A DNA stretch of 64,000 bases from Chryseobacterium taklimakanense (GTDB lineage: Bacteria; Bacteroidota; Bacteroidia; Flavobacteriales; Weeksellaceae): contig NZ_LT906465.1 of assembly GCF_900187185.1 (NCBI RefSeq), positions 2,170,001 through 2,234,000 of the forward strand. Direction: 5' to 3'. Shown here one piece after another: positions 62,038 through 64,000 of this stretch; position 1 is the stretch's first letter, and each line of letters begins with the position of its first letter. The position numbers were made by a program, and so were the translations under genes. The notes under the pieces are model-generated. The model was not told the origin of the DNA. It searched no databases and saw nothing but the letters and a program-made list of their open reading frames with translations.

Positions 62038-62475
62038 ATGGATGTACAGCAAAAAGACCTATCGTATTTCAGATTACGACTGCAAGAATTATTAAACAGC
62101 AGCTTCCCCGAAAAGGCGCACGACCAAAAATTTATCGACCAACGTTCTTCCTGGGCTGCTAATGCTTACGAGGGGGCTTTCCGTTCGGGAAACGCCGTTG
62201 AGCAATGTAATGAAATAGCCAACTACATACTTTTTGAGGGCTTGTACTTCTCCAAATTCGACACGGTTTTCAAAGTGGTATGCAATGAGTTTGATACCCT
62301 GATGGCAGACGAGGAACTGCGACCGTTCGCCCTGAAAATGTTTCCTGTTTGCGAACCTGTATTTGCGGGATATGAATTAACCGATGATTTCGCCTACGGG
62401 TATGAGTTCGATTTACTCTATACCGAACTGACAGGAACCATCGCAATATGGATTGAAGAAAATGGGCTTCAGTAA
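62038..62475 (+). CDS. DUF1896 protein
   Basis: 145 residues matching the DUF1896 family of Bacteroidetes mobile elements: FRLRLQELLNSSFPEK at the start and SWAANAYEGAFRSGN with an acidic C-terminal half. Function unknown; in these elements it commonly precedes the giant N6-methylase/helicase gene, with which it overlaps by 14 bp here. Confidence 0.82.
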   Translation: MDVQQKDLSYFRLRLQELLNSSFPEKAHDQKFIDQRSSWAANAYEGAFRSGNAVEQCNEIANYILFEGLYFSKFDTVFKVVCNEFDTLMADEELRPFALKMFPVCEPVFAGYELTDDFAYGYEFDLLYTELTGTIAIWIEENGLQ

Positions 62476-64000
62476 GCGTTCCCATCTCCAACAGAATATT
62501 GATGCCCTGCGAATTGTTTTTAAACTTGAAAAGGAGAAACGGCAAGCCACCGTAGGCGAAAGACTGCTAATGATGCAATACAGCGGATTTGGCGGTCTTA
62601 AATTCGTTCTGAACCCCGTAGAAAACGAAATTGACATCAATAACTGGAGAAAAACGGAACACGACCTTTTTCCGATTACGCAGGAACTCCACCAACTACT
62701 CAAAGAAAATTCCGAAGACGATAAGCAGTACCGCAGGTATGTAGATAGTATAAAAAGCTCCGTTCTCACGGCTTTTTATACGCCGCCAAAGGTCATAGAT
62801 GTCATTTCCACCGTCTTGCGGGATAGCGGTTTGCAAATTGATAAATTCCTCGAACCCGCCGCAGGTATCGGCTCATTCGTTCAATCCTTTTCGGAAAACC
62901 AAAAAGCAACCATTACGGCTTATGAAAAGGACTTGCTGACAGGCAAGATTTTAAAGCAGCTTTATACCGACAGCAATATCCGTATAAGTGGTTTTGAGGA
63001 AATTCCCGAAAGGGAACAAAACAGCTACGATGTAGTTGCCAGTAATATCCCGTTCGGCGATACTTCCATATTTGACCTTTCTTATTCCCGCAGCAGGAAC
63101 AGCGCAAAGGAACAGGCAGCCCGAAGCATACACAATTACTTTTTCCTGAAAGGGGCTGATATGCTCCGTGATGGCGGTATATTGGCTTTCATTACTTCAC
63201 AAGGCATTCTAAACAGCCCTAAGAACGAGCCGATACGCAGAGCGTTAATGCAGGATAATAATTTGGTTTCCGTTGTTCGCTTACCTAACAACCTGTTTAC
63301 CGAATATGCAGGTACGGAAGTCGGCAGCGACTTGATTATCCTGCAAAAGAATTTGGCGAAGCAAGGTCTGACCGAAAGGGAAGATCTGTTTTGCCAAAGT
63401 TTGCCAACGGAATACAATACACCTGGCAGTGCGCTCTTTCAGTACAGCAAAAGAATTGTGCATACCGATAGCAAGGTAGATACAGACCCATATGGAAAAC
63501 CTGCCTTAATCTATACCCATAAAGGCGGTATTGATGGGATTGCCAGAGATTTGAAACAAATGCTTTCCGAAGATTTTGGAAAGCACCTGAATGTAGGTTT
63601 ATACAAAGGTGAACAAAACGATGAACCTGTAATACAAATCCCGCTTCCACCGCCCGTAATACCTCCGGTTATAGAACCTGTAACCATCCGGCAACAACCG
63701 CAGCCCGAACCTACTCCGGTAATCCATCGGGAAAGCCCACAGGAATTAAAGCAGCTTAGCATTTTTGACCTGTTTGAAAATGCGGGGGAACCTATTGCCG
63801 TCATTGCCTTACCCAAAAGAGCCACCCGGAGCACAAGGCAAAGCCCACGAAAAAGAAAAGCTGCATTAGGTCGCCAAACAGACCTGTTCAATGGCGCAAT
63901 GCAGCAAACGTATATACCGCCAAAAACCAATGATACTGCTAAGAATACGCCCAAAATAAACGGCAAACGTCAGGAAGTAATCGGCGACCTTTTTTCACAA
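62462..64000 (+). CDS. N-terminal part of a giant ICE N6-DNA methylase/helicase protein
   Basis: 513 codons visible before the window ends; no stop occurs. The SAM-binding motif EPAAGIGS (131-138) and the catalytic motif NIPF (195-198, NPPY-type) identify an N6-adenine methyltransferase domain. In other Bacteroidetes elements this protein continues with a SNF2-like helicase and exceeds 1500 residues. A low-complexity Pro/Gln-rich linker starts near residue 390. It may modify or unwind DNA during transfer. It starts 14 bp inside the DUF1896 gene (ATG at 62462). Confidence 0.82.
   Translation, partial: MGFSKRSHLQQNIDALRIVFKLEKEKRQATVGERLLMMQYSGFGGLKFVLNPVENEIDINNWRKTEHDLFPITQELHQLLKENSEDDKQYRRYVDSIKSSVLTAFYTPPKVIDVISTVLRDSGLQIDKFLEPAAGIGSFVQSFSENQKATITAYEKDLLTGKILKQLYTDSNIRISGFEEIPEREQNSYDVVASNIPFGDTSIFDLSYSRSRNSAKEQAARSIHNYFFLKGADMLRDGGILAFITSQGILNSPKNEPIRRALMQDNNLVSVVRLPNNLFTEYAGTEVGSDLIILQKNLAKQGLTEREDLFCQSLPTEYNTPGSALFQYSKRIVHTDSKVDTDPYGKPALIYTHKGGIDGIARDLKQMLSEDFGKHLNVGLYKGEQNDEPVIQIPLPPPVIPPVIEPVTIRQQPQPEPTPVIHRESPQELKQLSIFDLFENAGEPIAVIALPKRATRSTRQSPRKRKAALGRQTDLFNGAMQQTYIPPKTNDTAKNTPKINGKRQEVIGDLFSQ

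Noticed and set aside
1-64000. CRISPR array, rRNA or tRNA genes, integrase, att sites
   Set aside because: No regularly spaced direct repeats with unique spacers, no recognisable RNA genes and no recombinase gene were seen; the element ends probably lie outside the window.

Overview
The window looks like part of a Bacteroidota (Flavobacteriia/Sphingobacteriia-type) integrative conjugative element loaded with heavy-metal resistance genes. The evidence is the Bacteroidetes-type tra/mob genes (TraE/F/G, ParA, MobA/MobB), two RteC-type regulators, TopB, an ORF6N protein, DUF1896 and N6-methylase genes, promoters of the TAnnTTTG -7 type, and secreted proteins typical of Chryseobacterium-like bacteria. 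No integrase, att site, rRNA or tRNA was found, so the ends of the element lie outside the window.

Layout. 1-5.1 kb: leftward transfer module (traG cut by the window edge, traF, traE, a membrane protein, parA, relaxase mobB, mobA, one secreted protein). 5.1-6.2 kb: gene-free, repeat-rich DNA, the best candidate for oriT. 6.2-7.0 kb: first RteC. 7.2-13.0 kb: copper cluster (two CxxC metallochaperones, a metal-binding lipoprotein, an MFS transporter, a periplasmic multicopper oxidase with an extra C-terminal beta domain, a DUF3347 protein). 13.3-19.4 kb: 4-hydroxyphenylpyruvate dioxygenase, AraC regulator, OsmC peroxiredoxin, dihydrolipoamide dehydrogenase and an Nramp-Usp fusion. 19.4-29.9 kb: Zn/Cd P-type ATPase and a CzcB/CzcA-TolC efflux system whose czcA is split by an IS4-type insertion, then a free-standing P-type ATPase N-domain. 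30-31.7 kb: IS1182-type element. 31.7-40 kb: second dihydrolipoamide dehydrogenase, Fur-type repressor, DUF2652 protein and a second RND pump. 40.1-41.6 kb: IS3-type element abutting a truncated permease. 41.7-52.4 kb: second copper cluster (AraC-type regulators, three in all with two carrying a CxxC sensor-like N-terminus, a PaaE-like reductase, chaperone, azurin, Csp-like copper-storage protein, TetR, CDF exporter, copper P-type ATPase). 52.6-64 kb: second RteC, HTH pair, DUF4099-like protein, TopB, ORF6N protein, a two-gene candidate defence unit (HEPN plus DUF262/DUF1524), DUF1896 and the start of a very large N6-methylase protein.

The cargo appears wired together by two promoter families that can be read directly from the sequence. 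One is a direct repeat (TTGTGA-like half-sites exactly 21 bp apart, 23 bp from the -7 box) in front of nine copper or regulatory transcription units, plus one shortened and one orphan copy. The other is a GGAACCTGGTTGC dyad at fixed distance from the -7 box in front of the Zn/Cd ATPase, the N-domain protein, a dihydrolipoamide dehydrogenase and an RND pump. The CxxC-containing AraC-type regulators are the natural candidates to read the first family. Insertion sequences have since disabled or remodelled two of the efflux operons.
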